Assembly: GCF_019704315.1 (NCBI RefSeq)
Contig: NZ_AP024597.1
Location: forward strand, 2,578,501 to 2,642,500
Source: Stygiolobus caldivivus
Lineage (GTDB): Archaea > Thermoproteota > Thermoprotei_A > Sulfolobales > Sulfolobaceae
Length of the DNA: 64,000 nt
Direction: 5' to 3'
In this document: one piece after another, positions 40,110-51,158 of the stretch
Layout: each line of letters begins with the position of its first letter
Position numbering within the stretch: the first letter of the stretch is position 1
The notes under the pieces: model-generated
What the model was told of the DNA's origin: nothing
What the model saw: the letters and a program-made list of their open reading frames with translations, nothing else
The model's database searches: none
Translations under genes and position numbers: made by a program

Positions 40110-41071
40110 TTTGTGATAATTGTAAAGTTAGAGAAGCTGAAGTTTATCAAGCTCACAGCGGGAAAAGGCTGTGTAGGAAATGTTTTATGAAAGATATAAG
40201 GGAAAGAGTTAAGAAAGAGAGTCTAAAAATAGGTCTAGATAAAGCAAGCAAGATCTTACTTGCGGTGTCTGGCGGTAAGGATAGCTATGTTTTAGCAGAC
40301 ACTCTATCTTCGTTTATAGACTCAAATAAGCTGATAGCATATAATATTACCGAAGGTATACAAGGATATAACAGATATGAACAGATAGTCCAACTGAAGC
40401 GGTATTTATCATCGTTAGGGATTGAACTCATCGAAGACAGTTTCAAGCAAGGCGTGGGTCATACATTAGACGAGATGATGAAGTATTCAAGGAATAAGGG
40501 ACTTAACGTTTCGGCTTGTACCTTCTGCGGCGGGTTCAGAAGGAAACTTATAAACAACGCTGGTAGAACAGTATCTGCCGACTACGTTGCTACGGGCCAT
40601 AATTTAGATGACGAAGTTCAGGCTATAATAGTTAATTTAATACGCGGGGATATAATTAGGCTAATAAGATTTGCGGATAAACCCATAAAACTCAGCTCTA
40701 AATTTGTACTTAGAGTAAAGCCTTTAAGGAGGGTATATGAGTGGGAGACTACTCTTTACGCTTACTATGGCGGTTACCAGTTCCAAGAAGTAGAGTGTCC
40801 ATATATATCAACAAAGCCCACGCTAAGGTCTAAGGTGAGGGAACTTCTTTACACCCTAGAAGATAAAAAACCTGGTGCGTTATTATCAATCTTAGACGAA
40901 TTCGATAAAATTGCTGAAAAAGTCAGAAAACAATCCGAGTTAAAAGAAGAATTACCTACTTGTAAAATATGCGGTGAACCTACAAGTTACGGCAGGGAAA
41001 TATGTAAAAATTGTGAATTATTAATCTCCTCAGGGCTATTAGACCCTCACCAGAACTTGCCAATATCGTAA
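40106..41071 (+). CDS. tRNA 2-thiolation enzyme, TtuA/Ncs6 family
   Basis: An ATP-PPase (321 aa) that activates a tRNA uridine for sulfur insertion. N-terminal zinc finger: C3, C6, C23, C26. PP-loop SGGKDS at 55-60. Cluster cysteines C138 and C141 (CTFCGG) and C231 (VECPYI) match the [4Fe-4S] set of TtuA. A C-terminal zinc finger has CKICG and CKNC. Whether it makes s2U at position 54 (TtuA) or 34 (NcsA/Ncs6) cannot be told by eye. It is coupled to the DUF211 gene and overlaps the convergent adenosyltransferase by 25 nt. Confidence 0.87.
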   Translation: MICDNCKVREAEVYQAHSGKRLCRKCFMKDIRERVKKESLKIGLDKASKILLAVSGGKDSYVLADTLSSFIDSNKLIAYNITEGIQGYNRYEQIVQLKRYLSSLGIELIEDSFKQGVGHTLDEMMKYSRNKGLNVSACTFCGGFRRKLINNAGRTVSADYVATGHNLDDEVQAIIVNLIRGDIIRLIRFADKPIKLSSKFVLRVKPLRRVYEWETTLYAYYGGYQFQEVECPYISTKPTLRSKVRELLYTLEDKKPGALLSILDEFDKIAEKVRKQSELKEELPTCKICGEPTSYGREICKNCELLISSGLLDPHQNLPIS

Positions 41072-41580
41072 ATATTCTCTTCAATACCCCTCCTTTTATT
41101 AGCAGCTAGTGCCATAGCAAACAGTAATGATGACAGTCTATTAAGATAAGTAATTATCATTTTGTTCATTTCTGGTAAATCTTTAGAATACTTAACTGCA
41201 TTTCTTTCTATTCTCCTGCACACACTCCTTGTTATATGTATTAATGAAGCTTCTTCGCTCCCACCTGGTATTACGAAAAGTTTCACAGCACCGGTCTCTT
41301 TTCTATACGAAGTAGTCCTTTCCTCTAACCATTTTACATGGTCCATGGTTATTTTCTTTTTTGTGCCGTTTGTAGATAGGTCTTCTCCAATCTCAAAAAG
41401 GGTGTATTGGACTTTCTTTATATCATTTTTCATATCGCCCCACGGTAGCTTTGAGTTTAAGTAACCTAAATAAGAGTTTAGTTCGTCTATATCCCCCAGG
41501 AAATTAACTAACGGAGAATCTTTTCCCACTCTCTTACTAATTACATTTGTTGAACCATCATCGCCTTCTCTTGTAAACAC
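41047..41580 (-). CDS. Cob(I)alamin adenosyltransferase, PduO type
   Basis: Transfers the adenosyl group of ATP to corrinoid, making adenosylcobalamin (about 177 aa). Signatures: [12 protein letters not shown] (ATP-binding TxTGDxGTT-like), [13 protein letters not shown], and the C-terminal [14 protein letters not shown] and [12 protein letters not shown] helices. The frame is open to 41661, but the first residues upstream are not family-like and would run across the leuS promoter; GTG at 41580 gives MFTREGDDG, matching the family. Supports corrinoid use by this organism. Confidence 0.87.
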   Translation of the reverse strand: MFTREGDDGSTNVISKRVGKDSPLVNFLGDIDELNSYLGYLNSKLPWGDMKNDIKKVQYTLFEIGEDLSTNGTKKKITMDHVKWLEERTTSYRKETGAVKLFVIPGGSEEASLIHITRSVCRRIERNAVKYSKDLPEMNKMIITYLNRLSSLLFAMALAANKRRGIEENIYDIGKFW

Positions 41581-41617
41581 AGTATACTTTAAATATTTAC
41601 AATATATAGCTCTTTTG
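41581..41617. promoter_or_regulatory. Overlapping divergent promoters of leuS and the adenosyltransferase
   Basis: CTTTAAATATT (41587-41596, plus) is centred 26 nt before the leuS GTG at 41618. On the minus strand CTATATATT (41610-41602) is about 25 nt before the adenosyltransferase GTG at 41580. Both mRNAs would be leaderless, which supports the two starts chosen. Confidence 0.55.
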
Positions 41618-44491
41618 GTGACCTTTATTTCAACATCTAAACGGTTTTCCGATTTTCTCAATGATATATCACAAAAATGGCAGAAGGCATGGGAGGAAGA
41701 AAAAATATTCGAGGCAAGTCCTGATTATTCACGTAAAAAATTTTACACTACTGTAGCCTTTCCATACCCTAATTCTCCCTTCCATTTAGGTCACGGGAGA
41801 ACTTACGTTACTTGTGACATTTATGCGAGATTTATGAGGATGAGAGGATATAATGTCCTCTTCCCTATGGGGTTTCACTACACTGGGACCCCTATCATAG
41901 CCATGGCGGACGACGTAGCTAAAGGCGATAAGGAATTAATTGATATTTTCAAAAACATCTATGAAATACCAGATGATGTAATATCGAAATTAGTAGACCC
42001 ACTATTTATGGCGAATTACTTTAAAGAGGAAATAAAAAAGGCCATGAAGGAGATAGGCCTTAGTATAGACTGGAGGAGGGAATTCACTACTATTGATCCT
42101 GAATTCTCATCTTTCATAGTCTGGCAATTTGGCAAATTACAAGAGAAAGGGTTTATTGTAAGGGATACGCACCCCGTAGGTTGGTGCCCAGTCCACCATA
42201 TACCAGTAGGGATGCATGACACTAAGGGAGATATGGAACCCGAAATCGGAGAATTTACGTTAATTTATTTTGAATCCGACTTGGGCATCTTACCCGCAGC
42301 TACATTAAGACCAGAAACAGTATTCGGTGCGATTGCAATCTGGGTTAATCCAGATGCTAATTACGTTATAACTGAAATGGACGGCAAAAAATTTGTAATG
42401 AGCGAAAAGGCCGCTTTTAAGCTCTCCTTCCAGATCGATAATTTAAAGACCTTAAATACGTTAAAGGGTTCAGAACTTGCTAAGCATTATGCAATAAACC
42501 CCATAACCGGGAACAAGATCCCGATATTGGGTGCGGGCTTCGTAGATCCTATGACCGGTACCGGTGTAGTAATGAGTGTTCCAGCACATGCTCCTTTTGA
42601 CTACTACTACTTAAAAAAGGTCAAGCAAGACTTACCGGTAATTTCGGTAATATCAGTAGAAGGTCAAGGCGAAGCGTTGGCTAAGGAAATGGTAGATAAA
42701 ACTAACCCTAAGGGCGATGAAGACTTAGAAAAGTTAACCGAGCAAGTCTATAGGATGGAGTATAATAAAGGGAAGATGAAGAGTAACATAATTGAATTAA
42801 CTAAACCAGCGTATAGAGACGAATTTAAAACTTTAGTAGGGTTATCGGTTCCAGAAGCCAGGCAGAAAATAACAGAATTTTTAATAGACAAAAAACTTGG
42901 GAGAAAGATTTTCGAAATAATGAATAGACCAGTCTACTGCAGATGTGGGAATGAAGTCGTAGTTAAAATACTTAAAGACCAGTGGTTCCTTGACTACGGT
43001 AATCCAGAGTGGAAAAGCTTAGCTAAAAAGCTAATTTCTAAAATGAACTTTATCCCGCCCGAAGCCCGTAAAGACTTTGAGTTTGTAGCAGATTGGTTAC
43101 AGAAAAGAGCGTGCGCGAGGACAAGAGGGTTGGGTACTCCACTACCTTGGGATAAAAAGTGGGTAATTGAGAGCCTAAGCGATTCTACTATCTACATGGC
43201 TTACTATACAATAGCCCACCTTATAAAGAAGTATGGCCTTAAACCTTCCCAGTTGTCCTCAGAATTATGGGACTACGTAATGTTAGGTAAAGGGGATCCT
43301 TCTGCTGTTTCTAAGTCTTCTGGAATTCCTCAAGAAGTAATAGAGGAAATGAGGAAGGAGTTTATTTACTGGTACCCGTTAGATATCAGGCATAGCGGTA
43401 AAGACCTAATTCCCAACCACCTATCGTTCTTTATCTTTAACCACGCTGCTATATTCCCAGAGGAATTATGGCCTAAAGCCATAGCTGTAAACGGTTTCGT
43501 TTTATTAGAAGGAAAGAAGATGAGTAAGTCCTTGAGGAATATTATTCCGCTAAGGAAAGCCATCAGAATGTATGGAGCTGACGTGGTAAGGATAACTTTA
43601 ACATCCACTGCAGATATGGGCTCTGACGTAAACTTCAGTGATAGCTATGCCAAATCAGTGACGGACGCACTTAGGAACTTTTACGAATTAAGTGAAAAAA
43701 TCACAGAGTATAAGGGTGATCAAGAAGGGTTTCCTGAGATATGGATTAAAAATAAGCTTAATCAAATGGTTATAGAAGTTACTAGGTATATGGAGAACCT
43801 TGACCTTAGAAATAGCCTAAACGAGTTACTATATAACCTTTCTTCATATATAAACGAGTACGTAGAAATGGTAAAAGCTGAAGGTAGAGAACCTAATGGG
43901 AGAATCTTGAAAGAGTTACTGGAAGTATGGACTAAAATTATTTCTCCCTTTGCTCCACACTTTGCTGAAGAGATGTGGCATAAATTAGGCCATACAACTT
44001 TTGTGAGCCTTGAAAAATGGCCTGAGGTACCTGAGTCTTCTGTTAACCTATACGAGGATCTGGTACATGAATACCATAAGAAAGTCCTAGAGGACATACA
44101 GTCTATACTTAACGTTTACAAGGGTACTCCGAAAGTAATACGCATATTTGTTTCAACGCCTGAAGAGTTAACGTTGTTGAAGAATGCCCTAGAAATTACC
44201 AGCAGAGGAGGGAGTATGAAGGAGTTTATTGAAAAGAACAGACCTAGAGAGAAAGTAGATGTTAAGCTTTATCAGAAAATTTTCGAAGAGGCTAGAGGAC
44301 TAGATGATAATATGCGTAAACTTATAATAACTTACGATTTTAATGAAGAGGAAGCATTAAAGCAAGGTCTGAACTACTTGAGATATAAATTAGGTGGAAA
44401 AGAGATCGAGGTAAAAAGCGCGAAGGAAATGGACAAAACCAAGTATAAGAAGGACGCGTTACCTCTTAAGCCTGCTATATTTATCGAATAA
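41618..44491 (+). CDS. leuS: Leucyl-tRNA synthetase
   Basis: A large class I synthetase (957 aa) of the archaeal/eukaryotic type. HIGH motif: [17 protein letters not shown] motif: [10 protein letters not shown]. The CP1 editing domain is intact with [10 protein letters not shown] (Thr-rich peptide) and [15 protein letters not shown] (Asp that blocks leucine hydrolysis). The zinc ribbon region has YCRCG, and the tRNA-binding [20 protein letters not shown] is present. Several Sulfolobales have two LeuRS genes, one divergent; with all motifs complete this looks like the canonical aminoacylating copy. TTG 41615 and GTG 41618 are both possible starts. Confidence 0.96.
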   Translation: MTFISTSKRFSDFLNDISQKWQKAWEEEKIFEASPDYSRKKFYTTVAFPYPNSPFHLGHGRTYVTCDIYARFMRMRGYNVLFPMGFHYTGTPIIAMADDVAKGDKELIDIFKNIYEIPDDVISKLVDPLFMANYFKEEIKKAMKEIGLSIDWRREFTTIDPEFSSFIVWQFGKLQEKGFIVRDTHPVGWCPVHHIPVGMHDTKGDMEPEIGEFTLIYFESDLGILPAATLRPETVFGAIAIWVNPDANYVITEMDGKKFVMSEKAAFKLSFQIDNLKTLNTLKGSELAKHYAINPITGNKIPILGAGFVDPMTGTGVVMSVPAHAPFDYYYLKKVKQDLPVISVISVEGQGEALAKEMVDKTNPKGDEDLEKLTEQVYRMEYNKGKMKSNIIELTKPAYRDEFKTLVGLSVPEARQKITEFLIDKKLGRKIFEIMNRPVYCRCGNEVVVKILKDQWFLDYGNPEWKSLAKKLISKMNFIPPEARKDFEFVADWLQKRACARTRGLGTPLPWDKKWVIESLSDSTIYMAYYTIAHLIKKYGLKPSQLSSELWDYVMLGKGDPSAVSKSSGIPQEVIEEMRKEFIYWYPLDIRHSGKDLIPNHLSFFIFNHAAIFPEELWPKAIAVNGFVLLEGKKMSKSLRNIIPLRKAIRMYGADVVRITLTSTADMGSDVNFSDSYAKSVTDALRNFYELSEKITEYKGDQEGFPEIWIKNKLNQMVIEVTRYMENLDLRNSLNELLYNLSSYINEYVEMVKAEGREPNGRILKELLEVWTKIISPFAPHFAEEMWHKLGHTTFVSLEKWPEVPESSVNLYEDLVHEYHKKVLEDIQSILNVYKGTPKVIRIFVSTPEELTLLKNALEITSRGGSMKEFIEKNRPREKVDVKLYQKIFEEARGLDDNMRKLIITYDFNEEEALKQGLNYLRYKLGGKEIEVKSAKEMDKTKYKKDALPLKPAIFIE

Positions 44492-45068
44492 GCAATACAG
44501 TACCTTTATCTATTTCTATTTTCCCTAGAGACCTTAAGAAAGCTAATTCATTTCTAACACTTTCTTTACTAATCCCTAATTTATATGATGTAATGTCAAC
44601 AACTTCTTTCATGCTCATTCGTCCATTATTTTCATTTAGTAGCCTTAAGATTTCTTCTTCGAGAGGGTTTAAGACCCTTTCTATGAGCTTACCGTCCTTA
44701 ACGTGGAAAATAATCGTATCATCTGTTAGTCTTAATTTATATAAATTATTCCCTATTTTTTCTATCGTATTAACCTCACAACCTAAATTAAAGTTCTTTA
44801 CGGAAGTGATAAGCCTAAACCTAATGGGTATTTCACTTACTTTTTCGGCCTCGAACACGAGGTTTTCAGATTCTTCCTCGCAAATCTGTTTAAAATTTAT
44901 GTCGTAAGGATAAAATTCCCATTTAATTTTGTCAAAGTTGATTATACAAGGTTTTTTGCCTTGAGAGTATATTCTTTGTGCAGCATTTATAATAATGACT
45001 AGGTTAACGCTATAGTAATAACTTCTAATAAGCCTCGGTTTTTCCAGGATTTTTCCTATAACATCCAT
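44481..45068 (-). CDS. Winged-helix protein of unknown function
   Basis: A 195-residue protein. The C-terminal ~65 residues form a clear winged helix: [42 protein letters not shown], then [19 protein letters not shown] as the wing. The N-terminal 130 residues are a beta-rich domain I do not recognise, with three Cys and no enzyme motif, which could be a sensor or ligand-binding part. It overlaps the leuS end by 11 nt and is divergent from the his operon, so regulation of his genes is possible but unproven. Confidence 0.65.
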   Translation of the reverse strand: MDVIGKILEKPRLIRSYYYSVNLVIIINAAQRIYSQGKKPCIINFDKIKWEFYPYDINFKQICEEESENLVFEAEKVSEIPIRFRLITSVKNFNLGCEVNTIEKIGNNLYKLRLTDDTIIFHVKDGKLIERVLNPLEEEILRLLNENNGRMSMKEVVDITSYKLGISKESVRNELAFLRSLGKIEIDKGTVLLIR

Positions 45069-45171
45069 ATAAATTAAATGAAGACCCTAAGCGAGATTTA
45101 AGGGTTATTATATTTAGTCATGCTAGAGTAAAGCTTATTTTTACGTTTGCGTCTTTTATGTAGGGTTTCCT
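45069..45171. promoter_or_regulatory. his operon upstream region
   Basis: A gap of about 100 nt. CTTATTTTTAC (45134-45144) would place a plus-strand start near 45165, just before the hisC ATT. An imperfect inverted repeat ACCCT (45084-45088) / AGGGT (45101-45105) lies upstream, nearer to the divergent winged-helix gene. No leader peptide with His codons is visible. Confidence 0.4.
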
Positions 45172-46233
45172 ATTGCACCAACCGTAAAAGATTTAATATA
45201 CCCTTGGCTTCTGGACGCAGAGGAGTATAACTTTGACGATATAAAAGAAGGAGTCAGAATGCATTTAAATGAATCGCCTTATTCTCCTCCACCACATATT
45301 TTAGACGCAATTCAAAAATACCTACAATACGCTAACAGATACCAGCACCCAGAACTAACACAGCGATTCTCTGAACTGGCTGCTGAGTATAACAAGGTAG
45401 AACCAGAGAACATATTCCCAACTCCAGGTGGAGACGGAGCTCTCAGGTCAGTATTTTATAACCTTGCACAGCCTGGTGATAAGGTAATCACTAATTTTCC
45501 AGCGTATAGCATGTATAAGGTTTATTCGTCAGTTAGAGGGCTTAAACATGTTAAGGTGAAACTTATAGAAGGTGAAGAGTGGTGGTATGAAGATAGAGAT
45601 ACTTTAGTGAAAGAGAGTAAAGATGCTAGGTTAGTAGTGATAGATAATCCTAATAACCCCACAGGTTCGCCTATGCTTGATGAGGAATTAGTTAAAGAAC
45701 TCGCAAGTAATGTTAAAGGTTTTATAGTAATAGATGAAGCATATTATGAATTCTACGGAAAGACTTTTGCTCGTATAGTCTATGAGTATCCTAACGTCTT
45801 GATAGTTAGGACCTTAAGCAAAGCGTTTTCTATGGCATCTCTTAGAGTAGGATACATAATAGGTAATGAGGATTTAATAAAGGTGCTCAAAAAAACATCA
45901 ACGCCATTTGATGTGTCTTTACCTGGGTTAATAGGAGGAATTAAGGCGTTAGAAGACCCTTCTTATGTTAGGGATGTAGTAAATAAAATAAATGTAAATA
46001 AAGAATATTTATTAAAAGAGCTTAGAAAGTTTGGGCTTAAAGTGTTCAACTCTTATACTAACTTCCTTTTTGTTAAAGATAATAGAGACCTTCTAACTCC
46101 GCTTATGGCTAGGTCTATAGCAATTAGGAACTTAATATCCGGTTATTATAGAATATCAATAGGTACTAAAGAGCAGTGTGAGTTATTAATTAAGGTGTTA
46201 GGTGAGATCCTTGAAGATAGCAATACCAAATAA
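45172..46233 (+). CDS. hisC: Histidinol-phosphate aminotransferase, probably with ATT start
   Basis: PLP enzyme of histidine synthesis (about 353 aa from 45172). The PLP lysine is in [16 protein letters not shown]; substrate and cofactor motifs [23 protein letters not shown] and DEAYYEFYG are present. The first ATG (45259, [12 protein letters not shown]) would remove about 29 residues that are open in frame and look like a HisC N-terminus ([17 protein letters not shown]). There is no ATG/GTG/TTG between the upstream in-frame stop (45124) and 45259; ATT at 45172 gives the expected length. First gene of the nine-gene his operon; its end overlaps hisG. Confidence 0.88.
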   Translation: MAPTVKDLIYPWLLDAEEYNFDDIKEGVRMHLNESPYSPPPHILDAIQKYLQYANRYQHPELTQRFSELAAEYNKVEPENIFPTPGGDGALRSVFYNLAQPGDKVITNFPAYSMYKVYSSVRGLKHVKVKLIEGEEWWYEDRDTLVKESKDARLVVIDNPNNPTGSPMLDEELVKELASNVKGFIVIDEAYYEFYGKTFARIVYEYPNVLIVRTLSKAFSMASLRVGYIIGNEDLIKVLKKTSTPFDVSLPGLIGGIKALEDPSYVRDVVNKINVNKEYLLKELRKFGLKVFNSYTNFLFVKDNRDLLTPLMARSIAIRNLISGYYRISIGTKEQCELLIKVLGEILEDSNTK

Positions 46234-47068
46234 AGGTAGATTACAACAGCCCGTAATCCAGTTTTTAAATAGTGTTGGCATTAAACCTTTGGCGAGCGAT
46301 GAAAGGGCTCTAATAGTCCCTACGAATTGGGAGGGAGTACAATTGGTTATGGTGAGGACTGAAGATATACCGAATATTGTTGAAGCAGGAGCGGCTGAAC
46401 TAGGAATTACGGGTTATGATTATGTTATGGAGTCAGGAGTAGACGTAGAGGAGTTAGTAGATCTAGATTTTGGAAAAGCTAAAATAGTCCTAGCCGTACC
46501 CAATTCATGGAATATATCTTCCCCTCAGGATATTAAAGGGGAGATACGTATTGCTACGAAATACTTTAACATAGCAAAGAACTATCTTATACAAAAGGGG
46601 ATTAAAGCTAAGTTAGTTAAGATAAGCGGTGCTGCAGAAGTTATGCCCTCCTTAGGTGCTGCAGACGCAATAATAGATGTCATGAGTACCGGGACTACTC
46701 TTAAGCTGCACGGCTTGAAAGCTATAGACACTGTCATGGAGAGTAAGGCTGTGGTTATAGGTAATAAAGACTGGATGAAGGGTGAAGAGGCCGAAAGGAT
46801 AAGCCTCCTCCTCACTTTAATGAAAGGCGCCCTATTTGCTAGGCATAAGAAAATGGTGTTCATGAACGTGCCTGAAGAAAAACTTGATAAAGTTTTATCA
46901 GTGTTACCTGCCATGCTATCCCCGACCTTATCTAAGCTAGCAAAGAGTGAAGCATGGGAAGTGATAACGGTAATAAATGAGGACGATTTACCGGATATTA
47001 TAGGTAAAGTAATTGCTAATGGGGCTAGAGATATTGTGGTAATAGACATAGAGAAGGTGATAAAATGA
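46202..47068 (+). CDS. hisG: ATP phosphoribosyltransferase, long form
   Basis: First enzyme of the pathway (288 aa): joins ATP and [18 protein letters not shown] is the conserved N-terminus; [12 protein letters not shown] and the PRPP loop [18 protein letters not shown] follow. The extra C-terminal domain (about 210-288) is the ACT-like regulatory domain of long-form HisG, the site of feedback inhibition by histidine, and means no HisZ partner is needed. It opens at GTG 46202, or TTG 46211 ([10 protein letters not shown]), inside the hisC end; coupled to hisA by an ATGA overlap. Confidence 0.95.
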   Translation: MRSLKIAIPNKGRLQQPVIQFLNSVGIKPLASDERALIVPTNWEGVQLVMVRTEDIPNIVEAGAAELGITGYDYVMESGVDVEELVDLDFGKAKIVLAVPNSWNISSPQDIKGEIRIATKYFNIAKNYLIQKGIKAKLVKISGAAEVMPSLGAADAIIDVMSTGTTLKLHGLKAIDTVMESKAVVIGNKDWMKGEEAERISLLLTLMKGALFARHKKMVFMNVPEEKLDKVLSVLPAMLSPTLSKLAKSEAWEVITVINEDDLPDIIGKVIANGARDIVVIDIEKVIK

Positions 47069-47757
47069 CGATAGAAATTATCCCAAGTATTGATATTAGT
47101 GAAGGTAAGGCTGTGAAGAGGATAAGGGGCCAGAGAGGCTCCGGTCTAGTCTTAGGCGATCCGTTACAAATAGCTAAGAGTATATACAACGAGGGATATG
47201 ATAAAGTCCATATAGTCGACCTAGACGCCGCTGAGGGAGTGGGGGATAATGAGGGGATTATTAGAAGGATTTGTAAAGACGTGAGTTTTGCACACACTCA
47301 AGTAGGGGGAGGTATCAGGGGTCTTGATAAAGCCAGTAGGATAATAAATGAGTGTAAATATGTTGTAGTTTCGACTTTACCAGTTACTGATCCAAGAAAA
47401 TTTGAAGAGATAAAAGAAAAAATAGGGAAAGAGAAAATTATTCTCTCCATAGATTATGATGAACAAGGAAACGTCCTTATCAAGGGGTGGAAGGAAAAAA
47501 GAGACGTTAAAGTATATGATATGCTCTCGTTTGACGTATACGGTTTTATATTCACATATGTACCTAAAGAGGGTACAAAAGGAGGGATAGACGAGAAAAT
47601 AGGGAGTTACACTAAACAAATTAATAAAGTGAAAGAGTATGCTGGTGGTGTTAATACAATTGACGATCTGTTAAAGCTTAAGACACTTGGCTTTGATTAT
47701 GCAATTGTCGGAATGAGTTTTTATAATGGTAGGCTCAGAGGTGTAAAAGTTGTATAA
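47065..47757 (+). CDS. hisA: ProFAR isomerase
   Basis: The 5'-ProFAR isomerase (230 aa), a (beta/alpha)8 barrel. Catalytic Asp residues lie in IPSIDISEGKAV (strand 1) and LSIDYDEQGNV (strand 5); phosphate-binding loops are QVGGGIRGLDKA and the C-terminal AIVGMSFYNGRL. The usual Gly-Gly in loop 6-7 is YAGGVNTIDD. Slightly shorter than bacterial HisA. ATG overlaps hisG; hisB begins 8 nt before its stop. Confidence 0.93.
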   Translation: MTIEIIPSIDISEGKAVKRIRGQRGSGLVLGDPLQIAKSIYNEGYDKVHIVDLDAAEGVGDNEGIIRRICKDVSFAHTQVGGGIRGLDKASRIINECKYVVVSTLPVTDPRKFEEIKEKIGKEKIILSIDYDEQGNVLIKGWKEKRDVKVYDMLSFDVYGFIFTYVPKEGTKGGIDEKIGSYTKQINKVKEYAGGVNTIDDLLKLKTLGFDYAIVGMSFYNGRLRGVKVV

Positions 47758-48337
47758 TAATAGAAGTGTAAAAAAAGTAAGGGAGACAAAAGAAACTAAA
47801 GTAGAGGTGGAATTAAATATAGACCAAAAGGGAGAAGTTAAAGTGGTAACTCCGGTCAAGTTCTTTAACCACATGCTTACTACTTTGCTTTATTATATGA
47901 ATACCACCTCAATGGTAATAGCTGAGGATAAGCAGTGTTATGATGACCATCACGTGGTAGAGGATGTAGCCATAACTTTGGGAGAAGCGTTTAAAGAAGC
48001 TTTAGGGGATAAAAAAGGGATAAGGAGGTTTGCTAATTTCGTTATACCTATGGACGACGCTTTAGTCCTCGTAGCAGTAGATATATCTGGGAGGGGCATA
48101 AGTAACGTAGAACTAAATCTTTCAAGAAGTGAAATCGGGGGGTTAGCGACTGAAAACGTATTTCATTTCTTCCAGTCATTTTCATATCACTCTGGGGTTA
48201 ATATGCACATTATACAATTAAGGGGTACTAACACTCATCATGTTATTGAGGCTTCATTTAAAGCACTAGGTCTGAGTTTGTATGAAGCCAGTAGAATAAT
48301 ATCACAAGATATAATAAGTTTGAAGGGAAGCTTATGA
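47750..48337 (+). CDS. hisB: Imidazoleglycerol-phosphate dehydratase
   Basis: A monofunctional IGPD (195 aa), without the phosphatase domain found fused in some bacteria. The duplicated manganese-binding motifs are DHHVVED (near 65) and the second set [13 protein letters not shown] (near 160), with [10 protein letters not shown] for the FDHML motif. Two copies of the half-fold are visible. Start is TTG at 47750, overlapping hisA by 8 nt; the stop overlaps hisF by 4 nt. Confidence 0.95.
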   Translation: MYNNRSVKKVRETKETKVEVELNIDQKGEVKVVTPVKFFNHMLTTLLYYMNTTSMVIAEDKQCYDDHHVVEDVAITLGEAFKEALGDKKGIRRFANFVIPMDDALVLVAVDISGRGISNVELNLSRSEIGGLATENVFHFFQSFSYHSGVNMHIIQLRGTNTHHVIEASFKALGLSLYEASRIISQDIISLKGSL

Positions 48338-49083
48338 CTGCTAAACGTATTATTGCATGCCTAGACGTTAAGAACGGAAGAGTTGTGAAAGGAGTGAATT
48401 TTCTAGACCTTAGGGACAAAGGGGATCCGACTGAGTTAGCGGCTAGATACGAAGACGAAGGGGCAGATGAAATAGTATTCCTTGATGTTACAGCTACAAT
48501 AGAAGGTAGAAAAGCCCTTCTTGAGGTAATTAAAAATACCGCTAGCGTCCTCTCAATTCCCTTGACTGTAGGAGGGGGTATAAGGAATATTGAAGATGTG
48601 TCGACAATTTTAGGTAACGGAGCTGATAAAGTAAGTATAAATACAGCTGCCGTTGAAAATAAAAAACTTATAACTGAGGCTGCACTCCAGTTCGGTTCTC
48701 AGGCGGTAGTCGTTGCAATAGATGCTAAAAAAGTAGGTAAAGAATATGTAGTTTTTACGAAATCGGGTACATACAATACGGGGCTTAATGCAGTTAAATG
48801 GGCTAAAGAAGTAGAAGCATTAGGTGCAGGAGAGATCTTGCTTACAAGTATAGATAGAGATGGAACTAGAGAAGGCTATGATATAGTTTTAACTAAGGCG
48901 ATTTCCGATTCAGTTAACATTCCAGTAATTGCAAGCGGTGGAGCAGGTAAAGAAGTACATTTTCTTGAAGCTCTAAAGGTTGCGGATGCTGCGTTAGCAG
49001 CAGGAGTTTTCCACGACGGAATAATTAAAATACACGAACTTAAGATGTATTTGAAATCACAAGGTATGGAGATGAGATTATGA
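48334..49083 (+). CDS. hisF: Imidazole glycerol phosphate synthase, cyclase subunit
   Basis: The barrel subunit (249 aa) that uses ammonia from HisH to make IGP and AICAR. Catalytic Asp residues: D11 in [15 protein letters not shown] and the Asp in [15 protein letters not shown]; phosphate sites [12 protein letters not shown] and [14 protein letters not shown] high-identity sister of hisA in fold, as always in this pathway. Coupled at both ends (ATGA). Confidence 0.97.
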   Translation: MTAKRIIACLDVKNGRVVKGVNFLDLRDKGDPTELAARYEDEGADEIVFLDVTATIEGRKALLEVIKNTASVLSIPLTVGGGIRNIEDVSTILGNGADKVSINTAAVENKKLITEAALQFGSQAVVVAIDAKKVGKEYVVFTKSGTYNTGLNAVKWAKEVEALGAGEILLTSIDRDGTREGYDIVLTKAISDSVNIPVIASGGAGKEVHFLEALKVADAALAAGVFHDGIIKIHELKMYLKSQGMEMRL

Positions 49084-50267
49084 TTTCGTTTGAGTTACCT
49101 AAATCAAGACCAAATGATTTTACAAGAGTACTACCTGTTGTTGAAGAAGTTATAAAAGGAGTAAGAGAAAAAGGTGATATTGCTCTATTAGAACTAGAAG
49201 AAAAATTCGATCATGTAAAATTAGATTCGGTAGTAGAAGACAAAGTAGATGAGTTAGCGGAAAAAATTCCCCCAGACCTTAGGGAGGCCATAGACTACAT
49301 TTATGACCAGTTGACTGAATTCCATGAGTCCATAAAGCCATATAATGCTGGAGGGAACTCGAAAGGGGTAGAGTTTGGGGTATTATGGAAACCTGTAGAA
49401 AAAGTCGGTATATACGTCCCGGGTGGAAATAAGGCATATCCGTCAACACTACTAATGGCTGGTATCCCTGCTAAAGTTGCCGGTGTCAGTGAGATTTACG
49501 CAGCGACTCCTCCTAGTAAAATTGACCCAGCAATATGTTATATTTCAAAAAAACTAAGAATTAAAAAATTGTATAGATTGGGTGGAGCTCAAGCTATAGC
49601 TGCTTTTGCATATGGTACAGAATCAGTTATACGTGTTGATAAAATAGTAGGCCCTGGTAACATTTATGTTCAAGCTGCTAAATTTCTAGTAAGTAAGGAA
49701 ATAGGGATAGATGGAATAGAAGGCCCCACGGAACTGGTTATTATAGCAGATGAGAACGCAGACGCTAAAGAAATCGTTTTAGACATGAAAGCTCAGGCTG
49801 AACACGGTACCTCCACTTTTATAGTATTGTTATCTACTTCACAAAGCCTTATTGACCAAGTCGTCCCTCAACTTAAAGACGATAATATAATATATTATAT
49901 CATAAAAGTGAGCACCATTGAGGAAGCTATTAAAGTCCTAAATGAAATCTCGCCTGAGCACCTCTCTCTCTATGTGGCTAACCCTAAGAAATACCTTGAT
50001 AAAATTGCTAACTCAGGTGCCATAAGTCTAGGAGCTACACCACCTGCGATTATCGATTACGCTGCAGGCCCTAACCATATCCTACCTACTAACCGCTGGG
50101 CTAGGTTCAAGGGTGGCGTAACCGTTTACGACTTCCTTAAGCCCGTTATGTACGCCTATACAGAAAAACCTGATGAGAAACTTATCAGATCAGCTATGGT
50201 ATTAGCTAGGCACGAGGGTTTTGAGTTTCATGCTAAGAGTATAGGTGTTAGATATGGCAGAGAGTAG
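49080..50267 (+). CDS. hisD: Histidinol dehydrogenase
   Basis: The last enzyme of the pathway (395 aa): two NAD-dependent oxidations of histidinol to histidine, with zinc. Conserved segments: [39 protein letters not shown], the zinc ligands in KAQAEHGT and the catalytic EH pair in [10 protein letters not shown], then GPNHILPTN. Slightly shorter than bacterial enzymes, mainly at the N-terminus. Its 3' end overlaps hisE by 14 nt. Confidence 0.96.
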   Translation: MISFELPKSRPNDFTRVLPVVEEVIKGVREKGDIALLELEEKFDHVKLDSVVEDKVDELAEKIPPDLREAIDYIYDQLTEFHESIKPYNAGGNSKGVEFGVLWKPVEKVGIYVPGGNKAYPSTLLMAGIPAKVAGVSEIYAATPPSKIDPAICYISKKLRIKKLYRLGGAQAIAAFAYGTESVIRVDKIVGPGNIYVQAAKFLVSKEIGIDGIEGPTELVIIADENADAKEIVLDMKAQAEHGTSTFIVLLSTSQSLIDQVVPQLKDDNIIYYIIKVSTIEEAIKVLNEISPEHLSLYVANPKKYLDKIANSGAISLGATPPAIIDYAAGPNHILPTNRWARFKGGVTVYDFLKPVMYAYTEKPDEKLIRSAMVLARHEGFEFHAKSIGVRYGRE

Positions 50268-50547
50268 TGAAGTATTAAATGAGTTGTATAAGATTATCCT
50301 TGACAGGCTTTCATCCCAAAGAGAAGGAAGTTATACTGTTAAACTCTATCAAAGGGGTAAACCTTACATTGCACAAAAAGTGGGGGAGGAAGCTAGTGAG
50401 GTAATCGTGGCATCATTAGCTGAGGGTAAAGAAAGGCTTATTAGTGAAATAGCTGATCTTCTTTACCATTTATTAGTCTTGATGGCTGTAAATAATGTTA
50501 AACCTGAGGAAGTTTATGAAGAGTTAAAGAGGAGGATGAAAGGCTAA
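50254..50547 (+). CDS. hisE: Phosphoribosyl-ATP pyrophosphatase
   Basis: A 97-residue all-helical MazG-type pyrophosphatase, second step of the pathway. QKVGEEASEVIVAS and SEIADLLYHLLVLM carry the paired acidic metal ligands (EExxE and ExxD). It is separate from HisI here, not fused as in many bacteria. An earlier GTG (50245) is in frame; the ATG at 50254 gives [12 protein letters not shown] and is preferred. Stop and hisH start share one base. Confidence 0.93.
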   Translation: MAESSEVLNELYKIILDRLSSQREGSYTVKLYQRGKPYIAQKVGEEASEVIVASLAEGKERLISEIADLLYHLLVLMAVNNVKPEEVYEELKRRMKG

Positions 50548-51158
50548 TGAGAGCTACTGTTATCAATTATGGAGTAGGAAATTTATTCAGTATTTCTTCA
50601 GGTCTGAAGAGGGTCGGCTTTGAAGTTTCAGTAAATTCAGAACCTTTTGGCAATGAGGATCTTGTTGTCCTACCAGGTGTAGGTTCTTTTAGTGCTGTTT
50701 CGGGTTATCTCGGTTCTCGTAGAGAGGTGTTTGAAGATATGAGAAAAAGCGGTGTATATTTTTTAGGTGTATGCCTCGGTATGCAAGTAATGTTTGAAGA
50801 AGGGACTGAAGGAGGTATCAGTAAGGGATTAGGCTGGTTCAAAGGTAAAGTGGATAAATTAATTCAAAATAATAAGGAAAGGTTAAAACTCCCTCATATA
50901 GGCTGGGAAAAACTGGTTGTGACTGACCTCACATGTCCGCTCACCGAGGGCTTGAATAACCAATATGTATATTATGTGCACAGTTATGTGGCATATCCTG
51001 ATGACGAGAGTATTGTAAGGGCCGTAAGTGTGTATGGTATTTCCTACCCTGCGATAGTCTGTTCTGGTAACCTAATCGGGACCCAGTTTCATCCTGAAAA
51101 AAGTAGTAAGGTCGGAAAGGTTTTCTTAGGCAACCTTTACAGGTGGGTCAAAAAATGA
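50547..51158 (+). CDS. hisH: Imidazole glycerol phosphate synthase, glutaminase subunit
   Basis: The class I glutamine amidotransferase partner of HisF (203 aa). Oxyanion strand LPGVGSF, nucleophile Cys in FLGVCLGMQVMFE, and catalytic His/Glu in GTQFHPEKS. Starts at ATG 50547 sharing a base with the hisE stop; its own stop overlaps hisI by 4 nt. hisF and hisH are separated by hisD and hisE in this operon, though their products form one complex. Confidence 0.95.
   Translation: MRATVINYGVGNLFSISSGLKRVGFEVSVNSEPFGNEDLVVLPGVGSFSAVSGYLGSRREVFEDMRKSGVYFLGVCLGMQVMFEEGTEGGISKGLGWFKGKVDKLIQNNKERLKLPHIGWEKLVVTDLTCPLTEGLNNQYVYYVHSYVAYPDDESIVRAVSVYGISYPAIVCSGNLIGTQFHPEKSSKVGKVFLGNLYRWVKK

Noticed and set aside
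41581-41661. Longer N-terminus for the cobalamin adenosyltransferase
   Set aside because: It crosses both promoters of the divergent region and lies before the conserved ATP-binding start; GTG 41580 fits the family.
46582-47049. 155-codon minus-strand ORF inside hisG
   Set aside because: Shadow of a strongly conserved gene; composition is that of an antisense frame and there is no start context.
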